Below, in pieces: positions 25,852-32,992 of a DNA stretch of 64,000 bases. The DNA comes from an uncultured Rhodopila sp. (GTDB lineage Bacteria > Pseudomonadota > Alphaproteobacteria > Acetobacterales > Acetobacteraceae), in contig NZ_CAJATU010000183.1 in the NCBI RefSeq assembly GCF_903944925.1, forward strand, positions 1 through 64,000. Direction: 5' to 3'. Made by a program: the position numbers and the translations under genes. Under the pieces are notes generated by a model. The model was not told the DNA's origin, searched no databases, and saw nothing but the letters and a program-made list of their open reading frames with translations. Each line of letters opens with the position of its first letter. Positions within the stretch are counted from its first letter, which is position 1.

Positions 25852-25892
25852 CGTGACGCCCCGAAAATGATTGTTGGTTACAATCATAGAAG

Positions 25893-25921
25893 TGATACGT
25901 GCGACGCAAGGGGGTGGATCA
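25893..25921 (-). promoter_or_regulatory. RpoE-type (ECF11-like) promoter for oxidoreductase operon
   Basis: On the minus strand, TGATCC (25921-25916) is followed by exactly 18 nt and TATCA (25897-25893). It resembles the TGATCC-N18-TAAGA pattern reported for the Rhodobacter RpoE regulon, with a weaker -10. Directly downstream, 25867-25887 is a perfect 8-5-8 inverted repeat (ATGATTGT / ACAATCAT). Confidence 0.7.
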
Positions 25922-25935
25922 CCCGATTTAGCACG

Positions 25936-25964
25936 TGATCCATCCGCAAATGAATCACGTAAGA
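25936..25964 (+). promoter_or_regulatory. RpoE-type (ECF11-like) autoregulatory promoter for rpoE-chrR
   Basis: TGATCC (25936-25941), 18 nt, TAAGA (25960-25964) is an exact match to the -35/-10 pattern reported for singlet-oxygen-responsive RpoE in Rhodobacter. It lies about 120 nt before the preferred sigma start, consistent with autoregulation. Confidence 0.85.
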
Positions 25965-26087
25965 GGTTCCGTGAATGCAACCGCGCCCGCTTCCGGAGCT
26001 TCGGACACCCGTCTTGCGCCTGCCCTGCCGGGTGGCGGAGCGGCGGGGCTGGTGCTGCCGTTCCGCCGCCGTATATCAACGGCAGGC

Positions 26088-26651
26088 ATGACTTCGGACA
26101 CTCCGGCTTCGGACGACCACGCGGCGCTGATCCAGGCGATCGCGCAACGGCGCGATCGTCGCGCCTTCGCGGCGCTGTTCCGTTTCTTCGCCCCGCGGGT
26201 GAAGGCCTGGATGCTGCGCGGCGGCGCCAGTCCGGTCACGGCCGAGGAACTGGCGCAGGAGACGATGCTGACGGTCTGGCAGAAGGCCGCTTTGTTCGAT
26301 CCGGCCCGGGCGGGGGCCTCCACCTGGATTTTCACGATTGCCCGCAACCAGCGGATTGATTCGCTCCGCCGCGAACGCCACCCCGCCACTCTGCTGCCCG
26401 ATCCGGCCGAGGAGCCGGAGGGGCCGGTTCAGGCCGATCGCGTGATGGCGATGGCGGAGCAGGAGTCGCGCATCCGCGCGGCGATGGCGGACTTGCCGGC
26501 CGAACAGGCCGACGTGATTCGCAAGGCGTTCTTTGAAGACAAGGTGCATGCCGAGATCGAGAAGGAACTCGGGATTCCTTTGGGCACCGTGAAGTCGCGG
26601 CTGCGGCTGGCGATGAACCGCCTGCGCGCCGCCCTGGGGGATGTGACATGA
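26088..26651 (+). CDS. rpoE: ECF sigma factor, RpoE/ECF11-like
   Basis: This 187-residue RNA polymerase sigma factor has region 2 at FAALFRFFAPRVKAWMLRGG through STWIFTIARNQRIDSLRRE, and region 4 at VIRKAFFEDKVHAEIEKELG and IPLGTVKSRLRLAMNRLRAA. It should read TGATCC/TAAGA promoters such as the two in the divergent region beside it. The ATG at 26088 gives a family-typical length. The frame is open upstream, and a GTG at 25971 would sit right at the predicted transcription start, so a longer protein is possible. It overlaps chrR by four bases, which fits a sigma/anti-sigma pair held by translational coupling. Confidence 0.93.
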   Translation: MTSDTPASDDHAALIQAIAQRRDRRAFAALFRFFAPRVKAWMLRGGASPVTAEELAQETMLTVWQKAALFDPARAGASTWIFTIARNQRIDSLRRERHPATLLPDPAEEPEGPVQADRVMAMAEQESRIRAAMADLPAEQADVIRKAFFEDKVHAEIEKELGIPLGTVKSRLRLAMNRLRAALGDVT

Positions 26652-27259
26652 TCGCGCATCACCCGAGCGAGACGACCTTGCTCGCCTATGCCGCCGGGAC
26701 CTTGCCGGAGGCACTGGCGATCGTCGCGGCGACGCATATCGGCGGATGCCACCTGTGCCGGCACCGGCTGGAGGCGCTGGAGGCCGTCGGTGGCGTCCTG
26801 CTGGACTCGCTGCCGCCGGCCGCGCTGTCCGACGATGCATTGGATCGCCTGCTGGCGCGGGCGGACGAAGCCGCCCCGGCGCCGCCGCCGGTGCTGAACG
26901 CCGGCTTGCCGCCGCCGCTGGATCGCGTGCCGCTCGGCCGCTGGTGGCCCATCGGCCTTGGCGCGCGCTGGCGGCCGTTGCAGGCGGAGGGCGCGGCCTG
27001 GGGCGGGCTGGTACTGGTGCAGCCCGGACGGGCGCTGCCGCGCCACGGGCATGACGGGCTGGAACTGACCTGCGTGCTGAAGGGCGCATTCTCCGACGGC
27101 TCCGGCCGGTACGGGCCGGGCGACCTGTCGGAACCGCAGGATGATCACGACCTGCCGCCGGTGGCCGAGCTCGGCGAGCCATGCCTGTGCGTCATCGCTT
27201 CGGAGGGCATGCGGCTGCGCGGACTGCTCGGCTGGGGCCAGCGGATGATCGGATTATGA
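26648..27259 (+). CDS. chrR: Zinc-binding anti-sigma factor with cupin domain, ChrR-like
   Basis: This 203-residue protein would hold RpoE inactive until singlet oxygen or organic peroxide is present. The N-terminal zinc anti-sigma domain shows H5, H30, C34 and C37 (in HHPSE and THIGGCHLC), matching ChrR H6/H31/C35/C38 with a one-residue offset. The C-terminal cupin has LPRHGHDGLELTCVLKGAFS with the metal-binding His/His/Glu set. Start overlaps rpoE as ATGA. The esterase gene follows after 7 bases, so the operon continues. Confidence 0.93.
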   Translation: MIAHHPSETTLLAYAAGTLPEALAIVAATHIGGCHLCRHRLEALEAVGGVLLDSLPPAALSDDALDRLLARADEAAPAPPPVLNAGLPPPLDRVPLGRWWPIGLGARWRPLQAEGAAWGGLVLVQPGRALPRHGHDGLELTCVLKGAFSDGSGRYGPGDLSEPQDDHDLPPVAELGEPCLCVIASEGMRLRGLLGWGQRMIGL

Positions 27260-27266
27260 GGCAGGG

Positions 27267-28232
27267 ATGGCGCATGGCTGGTTGGGGGTGGCGATGCTGA
27301 CGGTGCTGTCGGCCTGTTCTCCGATAACGGTGCTCAATACGCTGGCGCCGCGCCAGGGCATCAGCGAAATCCACGATGTGCCTTATGCCACGGGCGAGCG
27401 GCACGGGCTGGACATCTATGCGCCCGCGGACGCGGCGGGCGCCCCGGTCGTGGTGTTCATCTATGGCGGCGGCTGGAAGGACGGCGACAAGGCGAGGTAT
27501 CGCTTTGCCGGCGCGGCCCTGGCGGGACGCGGCTTCGTCACCGTGGTGCCGGACTACCGGGTGTTCCCGGTCGTGCGCTTCCCGGTTTTCATCCAGGATG
27601 CCGCGGCCGCGGTGGCATGGACCATGGCGAACATTGCCCGATACGGCGGCGACCCGCGGCGCGTTTTCCTGATGGGCCACTCGGCCGGGGCGCAGATCGC
27701 CGCGATGCTGACCCTGGATCGCCGGTGGCTGGGCGCCGAGGGGCTGGACCCGGACCGCGACATCGCCGGTTTCGCCGGGCTGGCCGGGCCGTATGACTTC
27801 CTGCCGCTGCATGACCCGGAACTGGACGATATTTTCGCTCCGGCCGGCGATCTGCGGCTGACCCAGCCGATCAGCTTCGCCCGCGGCGATGCGCCGCCGG
27901 TGTTCCTGGCCGCGGGAACGGCTGACACCACGGTGCTGCCGCGGAACACGGTGAACCTCGCCGCCGCCATCCGCCGCGACGGCGGCCGGGTGGAGGAAAA
28001 GCTGTATCCGGGGATCGGGCACAAGCTAATGCTGGGCGCGTTCGCCGCGGTGCTGCGCTGGCGGGTGCCGGTGCTGGATGACGTGACCGGGTTTCTGGAT
28101 CGGATTGCGGGGCGGCCCGTCATGGCCGGCGCAGGCCGGCCATCCACGCCTTTCCGCCGGCGAACACCGCAAGGCGTGGATGGCGGGCCTGCGCCCGCCA
28201 TGACGGTCAGTACAGAGGGGCGTTCACCATGA
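27267..28232 (+). CDS. Alpha/beta hydrolase (esterase/lipase-like), probable lipoprotein
   Basis: This 321-residue hydrolase has an oxyanion motif in FIYGGGWKDGD, nucleophile FLMGHSAGAQIAA, an acid residue in AAGTADTTV and His in PGIGHKLM. The N-terminus MLTVLSACSPIT contains a lipobox (LSAC), so it is probably anchored in a membrane. The last about 45 residues (from RPVMAGAGRPSTPFRRRT) are encoded by the palindromic repeat at 28118-28205, so the original protein likely ended near residue 285. The extended end overlaps the DUF1295 start as ATGA. As part of the sigma operon it may release or edit acyl chains; that role is inference. Confidence 0.85.
   Translation: MAHGWLGVAMLTVLSACSPITVLNTLAPRQGISEIHDVPYATGERHGLDIYAPADAAGAPVVVFIYGGGWKDGDKARYRFAGAALAGRGFVTVVPDYRVFPVVRFPVFIQDAAAAVAWTMANIARYGGDPRRVFLMGHSAGAQIAAMLTLDRRWLGAEGLDPDRDIAGFAGLAGPYDFLPLHDPELDDIFAPAGDLRLTQPISFARGDAPPVFLAAGTADTTVLPRNTVNLAAAIRRDGGRVEEKLYPGIGHKLMLGAFAAVLRWRVPVLDDVTGFLDRIAGRPVMAGAGRPSTPFRRRTPQGVDGGPAPAMTVSTEGRSP
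28118..28205. repeat. Palindromic repeat forming the 3' end of a gene
   Basis: The repeat reads CGTCATGGCCGGCGCAGGCC..CCATCCACGCCTT in the left half, with GGCGTGGATGG..GCCCGCCATGACG in the right half. It shares the CCATCCACGCCTT block with copies at 30063 and 54111. The reading frame of the esterase passes through it without a stop. Confidence 0.85.
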
Positions 28233-29029
28233 TCATCACTTTCATCGCCGCTACCATCCTGCTCTCCGCGATCATGGCGGGGGCCTGGGCGTTGCAGCGC
28301 GCCACCGGCAATTCCGGCTGGGTGGACGTGGTCTGGTCGTTCGGACTCGGCATTGCCGGGCTGGTCCTGGCGCTGGTGCCGGGGATCGAATCCCCATCCA
28401 CCCGCCAGATCGTCGTTGCCGTGCTGATCGCGCTGTGGTCGATCCGCCTCGGCCTCTATATCGCGCAGCGCTCGACGCACGGGCCCGAGGACGCGCGCTA
28501 TGCCGCGCTGCGCCGGGAATGGGGACCGCAGTTCGAGCAGCGGCTGTTTGTCTTCCTGCAAATCCAGGCCGCCGCCGCGGCCCTGCTCGGCCTGTCGATG
28601 CTGTTGGCGGCGCATAATCCTGCGCCCTGGCCGAGAGGCCTGGATTTCGCCGGCATCGCCGTGCTGATCATTGCCGTCGCGGGAGAGGGCATCGCCGACG
28701 AGCAATTGCGCCGCTTCAAGGCCGATCCCGCCAACAAGGGCCGGGTCTGCGACGCGGGGCTGTGGGGATGGTCGCGGCATCCAAACTACTTCTTCGAGTG
28801 GCTCGGCTGGGTCGCCTATCCGCTGCTGGCGATCGACCTGTCCGGCGGCTGGTACTGGGGCTGGCTGGCCGTCTCCGGCCCGGCCTTCATGTACTGGCTG
28901 CTGGTCTACGTTTCCGGCATCCCGATGCTGGAGCAGCAGATGCTGCAATCGCGCGGCGCCGCCTATACGGCCTACCAGGCCCGGGTCAGCGCTTTCTTCC
29001 CGCTTCCGCCTAAAGGATCGCCGACATGA
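28229..29029 (+). CDS. DUF1295 membrane protein
   Basis: This 266-residue integral membrane protein has about six hydrophobic segments. The C-terminal CDAGLWGWSRHPNYFFEWLG is the signature of the DUF1295/steroid 5-alpha-reductase-like and ICMT-like fold, where the RHPNYF region binds a nucleotide or SAM cofactor. Relatives co-occur with cfa-type genes in lipid-modifying clusters and are candidate membrane reductases or methyltransferases. It overlaps both neighbours by four bases, so it is fully embedded in the rpoE operon. Confidence 0.88.
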   Translation: MIITFIAATILLSAIMAGAWALQRATGNSGWVDVVWSFGLGIAGLVLALVPGIESPSTRQIVVAVLIALWSIRLGLYIAQRSTHGPEDARYAALRREWGPQFEQRLFVFLQIQAAAAALLGLSMLLAAHNPAPWPRGLDFAGIAVLIIAVAGEGIADEQLRRFKADPANKGRVCDAGLWGWSRHPNYFFEWLGWVAYPLLAIDLSGGWYWGWLAVSGPAFMYWLLVYVSGIPMLEQQMLQSRGAAYTAYQARVSAFFPLPPKGSPT

Positions 29030-30051
29030 GTCTCGTCACCGCCGCCACCACCGTCATCGAGCGCATGCCGATACCGGATGCCGTCACCTCGGCCGGGATC
29101 GCGTTCCTGGTGGACCGCACCCGCCGCAAATTGGCCCGCGCGGGCGGCGGGTCGGACGTGGATTTCGCCCGCCTGATGGCCGAGCACCCGATCGCCGTGC
29201 GGCCGGATGCGGCGAACGAGCAGCATTATGAAGTGGCGCCGGCGTTCTTCGGCCTGGCGCTCGGCCCGCGCCGCAAATACTCCTGCTGCCTGTACCGCTC
29301 GGACAGCGACACCCTGGCCATGGCTGAGGAGTACGCGCTGGCGGAAACCGCGGTGCATGCCGGGCTGGCCGACGGGCAGGATGTGCTGGAACTCGGCTGC
29401 GGCTGGGGTTCGCTCAGCCTGTGGATGGCCGAGCGGTATCCGGCGTCGCGCATCACCGCAGTGTCGAATTCCCGCCCGCAGCGCGAATACATCGAAGGCG
29501 AGGCGGCGAAACGCGGGGTCGCCAACCTGCGGGTGATCACCGCCGACATGAACGACTTCGCCGCCCCGGGGACCTTCGACCGGATCGTGTCCGTGGAGAT
29601 GTTCGAGCACATGACCAACTGGCAGTCACTGCTGCGCCGGATCCATGGCTGGCTGCGCCCGGACGGGCGGCTGTTCCTGCACGTGTTCAGCCACCGCTCG
29701 GCGCCGTATCTGTTCGACACCGCCGACAAGGAGGACTGGATCGCCCAGCATTTCTTTACCGGCGGCATCATGCCGAGCCACGGCCTGATCCGGCACGTCG
29801 CGGACGTGTTCGAACTGGAGTCGGACTGGCGCTGGAACGGCACCCACTACGCCCGCACCGCGCGCGATTGGCTGGCCAATTTCGACCGCGAGCAGGATGC
29901 GGTGATGGACGTGCTGCGCGGGGTCTATGGCGCGGACGCAGCGCTGTGGAAGCGTCGCTGGCGGCTGTTCTTCCTGGCGACGGCGGGGCTGTTCGGGCAT
30001 GCCGGCGGCGAGGAATGGGGCGTCAGCCATTACCGTCTACGGCCGATCTGA
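29026..30051 (+). CDS. SAM-dependent methyltransferase, cyclopropane-synthase-like (short form)
   Basis: This 341-residue class I methyltransferase is of the CFA/coclaurine N-methyltransferase-like type. Motifs are NEQHYEVAPAFFGLALGPRR, SAM loop VLELGCGWGSLSLWM, IVSVEMFEHMTNWQ and FTGGIMPSHGLIR. It lacks the long N-terminal lipid-binding part seen in the cfa gene at 22545-23768, so it may act on a soluble or different lipid substrate. It is the last gene of the rpoE-chrR transcript and overlaps DUF1295 by four bases. A palindromic repeat follows immediately and may end the transcript. Confidence 0.87.
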   Translation: MSLVTAATTVIERMPIPDAVTSAGIAFLVDRTRRKLARAGGGSDVDFARLMAEHPIAVRPDAANEQHYEVAPAFFGLALGPRRKYSCCLYRSDSDTLAMAEEYALAETAVHAGLADGQDVLELGCGWGSLSLWMAERYPASRITAVSNSRPQREYIEGEAAKRGVANLRVITADMNDFAAPGTFDRIVSVEMFEHMTNWQSLLRRIHGWLRPDGRLFLHVFSHRSAPYLFDTADKEDWIAQHFFTGGIMPSHGLIRHVADVFELESDWRWNGTHYARTARDWLANFDREQDAVMDVLRGVYGADAALWKRRWRLFFLATAGLFGHAGGEEWGVSHYRLRPI

Positions 30052-30062
30052 ACGGTGTTTTC

Positions 30063-30152
30063 CCGTCATGGTGCGCGCAGGCGCACCATCCACGCCTTGC
30101 GGCGCCGGTTCAGGCGAAGGCGTGGATGGCCGGCTTCCGCCCGCAATGACGG
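30063..30152. repeat. Palindromic repeat
   Basis: The repeat opens CCGTCATGGTGCGCGCAGGC, contains CACCATCCACGCCTTGCGG in the left half, and has GGCGTGGATGGCCGG and CAATGACGG in the right half. It begins 12 bases after the methyltransferase stop. Confidence 0.85.
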
Positions 30153-30239
30153 AACCCGGCGATGATGGTGCGACTTCGATCCGAACACATCGTGATCGGA
30201 GGCCGTGAACAGGGTTGAGCAACCGGCGTTGAGACGCGG

Positions 30240-31526
30240 ATGCACTATCTTCGTTCACCGGACGCCGCCGGACTATCCTGTCGCGTAAGCCTGAATGCCC
30301 GGGCGGCGGCGGCCGACCCGCCGCGGCAGGGACGGGGCGGCAAACTCGCCGAACTGGACGGGCTGCGGGGGGTTGCCTCGCTGGTCGTCGTGGCCTGGCA
30401 CTTCGTCTATGCCTTCCTGCCGCAATATATCGGCATCGTTCCGGACTTCGATCCGGCTGCGGGGCTGGTGGGCTCTCCGGCCTTCGCCCTGCTCAACGGG
30501 CCGGGCGCTGTGATGTTGTTTTTCGTGCTGTCCGGCTACGTGCTGCCGCTGGGATATTTCCGCTCCGGGCGAACCGAGGTGGTGCTGCGGGCGGTGGCGA
30601 AGCGCTGGTTCCGGCTGGGGTGCCTGACGCTGCTCGCTGCGCTCGGGTCGTATCTGTTGTTCCGGTTTGGCTGGTACTATTTCCGCGAGGCGGCGGGGTT
30701 GACGGAATCCGCCTGGCTGGGCAGCTTCGGCGGCGGCGATGTGAACGGGCAGTTGCAGCCATCGCTGTTGAGCGCCGTGCTGGAGGGGTCGGTTTTCGCC
30801 TTCATCCGCCCCGCCGATGCCTACAACCCGGTGTTCTGGACGATGCGCGACGAGTTGTTCGGCAGCGTATTGGTGTTCGCGCTGGCCCCGCTGCTCTGGC
30901 GGTGTCGCGCGCTGGCGGGTGCCGCGCTGCTGGTGCTGGCCGCGGCAGCGGTGCAGTGCGTGGACCCGCGGCTGGCGGCGTTCGTCGCGGGGCTGGCTTT
31001 GTCCCGCGCGAATGCAAGCGGGCGGCTATCGGTGAACCGTTTCTTGGCGCCGGTATGCCTTGTGTCGGGGCTGGCTTTGTTCGGCTACCTGGAGCCTCGA
31101 GGGGCCTATGCCTGGCTTGGCTTCCTGCCGGATGGATCGCAGTGGCGGTATGACCGGATGTGGCTGCATATACTGGGCGGAGTGCTGCTGATCCTGGGCG
31201 TTTTGGGCAGCGAGCGCGCAGGGTCGCTGCTGGCCTCCGGCGCGGGACGCTTCCTGGGGCGGCTGTCGTTCCCGGTCTATCTGTTCCACTTCCCGCTGCT
31301 GTGCTCGTTGACCTGCTGGCTGTTCCTGGCGGTGCGGCCGTCGTTGGGACAGGATGCGGCCGTGGCGGTGGCGGCGCTGGCGACTTTGCCGGCGCTGCTG
31401 GCGGTCGGCTATGCCTTCGCCCGGGTTGACGAACTATGGGTGGCGCGGCTCAACCGGATGGCCCGTAGGGCGATCGCGGTTCCGAACCGATTCAGTATCG
31501 TTCACGCGAATGCGGAGGGGACGTAG
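30240..31526 (+). CDS. Acyltransferase 3 family membrane protein (OafA/YrhL type)
   Basis: This 428-residue polytopic protein has about ten membrane helices. The family signature is at the N-terminal side: KLAELDGLRGVASLVVVAWH with the catalytic-type His, then VMLFFVLSGYVL. A later FLGRLSFPVYLFHFPLL is also typical. Such proteins O-acetylate surface sugars or peptidoglycan. The substrate is not evident and no glycan genes adjoin it. The 3' end overlaps the FAD monooxygenase gene by 25 bases, tail to tail. Confidence 0.88.
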   Translation: MHYLRSPDAAGLSCRVSLNARAAAADPPRQGRGGKLAELDGLRGVASLVVVAWHFVYAFLPQYIGIVPDFDPAAGLVGSPAFALLNGPGAVMLFFVLSGYVLPLGYFRSGRTEVVLRAVAKRWFRLGCLTLLAALGSYLLFRFGWYYFREAAGLTESAWLGSFGGGDVNGQLQPSLLSAVLEGSVFAFIRPADAYNPVFWTMRDELFGSVLVFALAPLLWRCRALAGAALLVLAAAAVQCVDPRLAAFVAGLALSRANASGRLSVNRFLAPVCLVSGLALFGYLEPRGAYAWLGFLPDGSQWRYDRMWLHILGGVLLILGVLGSERAGSLLASGAGRFLGRLSFPVYLFHFPLLCSLTCWLFLAVRPSLGQDAAVAVAALATLPALLAVGYAFARVDELWVARLNRMARRAIAVPNRFSIVHANAEGT

Positions 31527-32710
31527 CCGTAAAGCCAGTCCTCAAACTCGGCCTGGCTTCCCTTCGCCTGCTCCGCCACCCCGCGCAAAAACACCTCCGC
31601 GTCAGGTTCATACGATCGGCTGCCCTGTACCGCACTGCGCGCCTGGATGATCTGGGTGCGATAGATGCGGCTGGCGTCATAACGGGTCAGTGCGGTTTCG
31701 ATGTCGGGAGTCTGTTGCAGAAAGTGCGCAAGCTCGATTGCGTCCTCGAAAGCCGTATTGGCGCCCTGCCCCAGCGTTGGTACCATGGCGTGGGCTGCGT
31801 CGCCGAGCAGTGTGACGCGGCCGTGGCTCCATCGTGTGGTTGGAAGCCGATCGGCTATCGGGCGTTCGACGATGTCCCCGGGCGGGGTGGCTTGCAAGAT
31901 GGCTGCTATCGGCGGCGCCCAGCCGGCGAAGATCTGTTGCACCCGCAGCATCGGCGTTGTCGTTACTGTACCGCCGATGGCGTGTTCCGGCAACAGCGCG
32001 GCGGCGCTCCAGAAGATGAAGCCGCCGCCCACGTCGAACAGGGTGAAGACCCGGCCGTCCGGTCCGGTGATGATGGTGGCTTCGTTGGGCGGTATGGCAT
32101 CGCTGTCGTATCGGATGACGGCACGCCAGGACGTGCGGCCGGCGTAACGGGGTGGACCATCGCCAATCAGGAACTCCCGCACCGCCGAACCGATGCCGTC
32201 GGCGCCGACAAGTAAATCCGCTGTTGCCGTGGAGCCGTTGTCGAAATGGGCTTCGATATTACTTGTGTTCTGCTTAAAGCCAATCAGACGGGTGTTGAGG
32301 TGGATTGTTTCGGAAGGCAGGTGGGAGGCCAGGGTTTCCTGGAGGCAGGACCAGCGGATATTCAGCAACGGCTGGCGGTATCGTTGCTTTATCGTCAGTT
32401 GGTCGCTGGCCAGCGTCTCGCCGGTGCTTTTCCTGACGGCTACTCTGTGTGTTTCGCTGCCGAGCGCTTTCAGCGTTGCGCCGATACCGGGCACGATCGT
32501 TTCAATGGTGTTGAGGCCGTTCGGAGCGAGCGACAGGCCGGCGCCGACTGGCCGCAGCTCCCGGGCTTTTTCGTAGATCTGCGCGTCGATGCCCTGCTTG
32601 CGCAGCGCGATGGCGGCGACCAGGCCGCCTAACCCGGCGCCGGCGATGACGGCTGTCCGGATGGTCTTCGTCGCAGGCAGCGTGTCGAGAGTCACGTGTG
32701 GTGCCTCCAT
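31502..32710 (-). CDS. FAD-dependent aromatic monooxygenase (salicylate-hydroxylase-like)
   Basis: This 402-residue group A flavoprotein monooxygenase uses NAD(P)H and O2 to hydroxylate an aromatic acid. Its motifs are in canonical order: AVIAGAGLGGLVAAIALRKQ (FAD fold), DLLVGADGIGSAVRE (DG motif) and VTLLGDAAHAMVPTLGQGAN (GD motif). The resemblance is to salicylate and 3-hydroxybenzoate 6-hydroxylase types; the substrate cannot be fixed by eye. It is a single gene with no ring-cleavage partner next to it, convergent with the acyltransferase. Two palindromic repeats lie upstream. Confidence 0.88.
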   Translation of the reverse strand: MEAPHVTLDTLPATKTIRTAVIAGAGLGGLVAAIALRKQGIDAQIYEKARELRPVGAGLSLAPNGLNTIETIVPGIGATLKALGSETHRVAVRKSTGETLASDQLTIKQRYRQPLLNIRWSCLQETLASHLPSETIHLNTRLIGFKQNTSNIEAHFDNGSTATADLLVGADGIGSAVREFLIGDGPPRYAGRTSWRAVIRYDSDAIPPNEATIITGPDGRVFTLFDVGGGFIFWSAAALLPEHAIGGTVTTTPMLRVQQIFAGWAPPIAAILQATPPGDIVERPIADRLPTTRWSHGRVTLLGDAAHAMVPTLGQGANTAFEDAIELAHFLQQTPDIETALTRYDASRIYRTQIIQARSAVQGSRSYEPDAEVFLRGVAEQAKGSQAEFEDWLYGYVPSAFA

Positions 32711-32779
32711 GCGGGTGGATGGATGTTTGTATCACAAGGAATGGCGGCGCGGGCATCGTCCGCGTGTCGTGGCTTCACC

Positions 32780-32855
32780 GTTGGCCCGGCTTGTCCGGGC
32801 CAACCCTGTCGTGGCACGTGCGGGAATAGGTGGTGCGGACAAGCCGGGCCATGAC
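32780..32855. repeat. Palindromic repeat, variant form
   Basis: GTTGGCCCGGCTTGTCCGGG is answered by GGACAAGCCGGGCCATGAC about 50 bases later. The unit has the same general design as other copies but a different stem core. Confidence 0.65.
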
Positions 32856-32914
32856 TGTGAAGGGACACCAACCTGTCCCGGGCATTCACGACTTACTGCG
32901 CTCGTCGGGGGAAA

Positions 32915-32951
32915 GTCGTGGATGGCCGGACTAAATCCGGCGCCATGACAC
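32915..32951. repeat. Palindromic repeat
   Basis: GTCGTGGATGGCCGGACTAA followed by ATCCGGCGCCATGACAC is nearly identical to the copy at 22407-22441, apart from a two-base insertion in the right arm. It lies 41 bases beyond the histidine kinase stop. Confidence 0.8.
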
Positions 32952-32992
32952 AACTGGAAAAGTGCCTTGCGCAAGGGGCTGGGTCTCATCGT

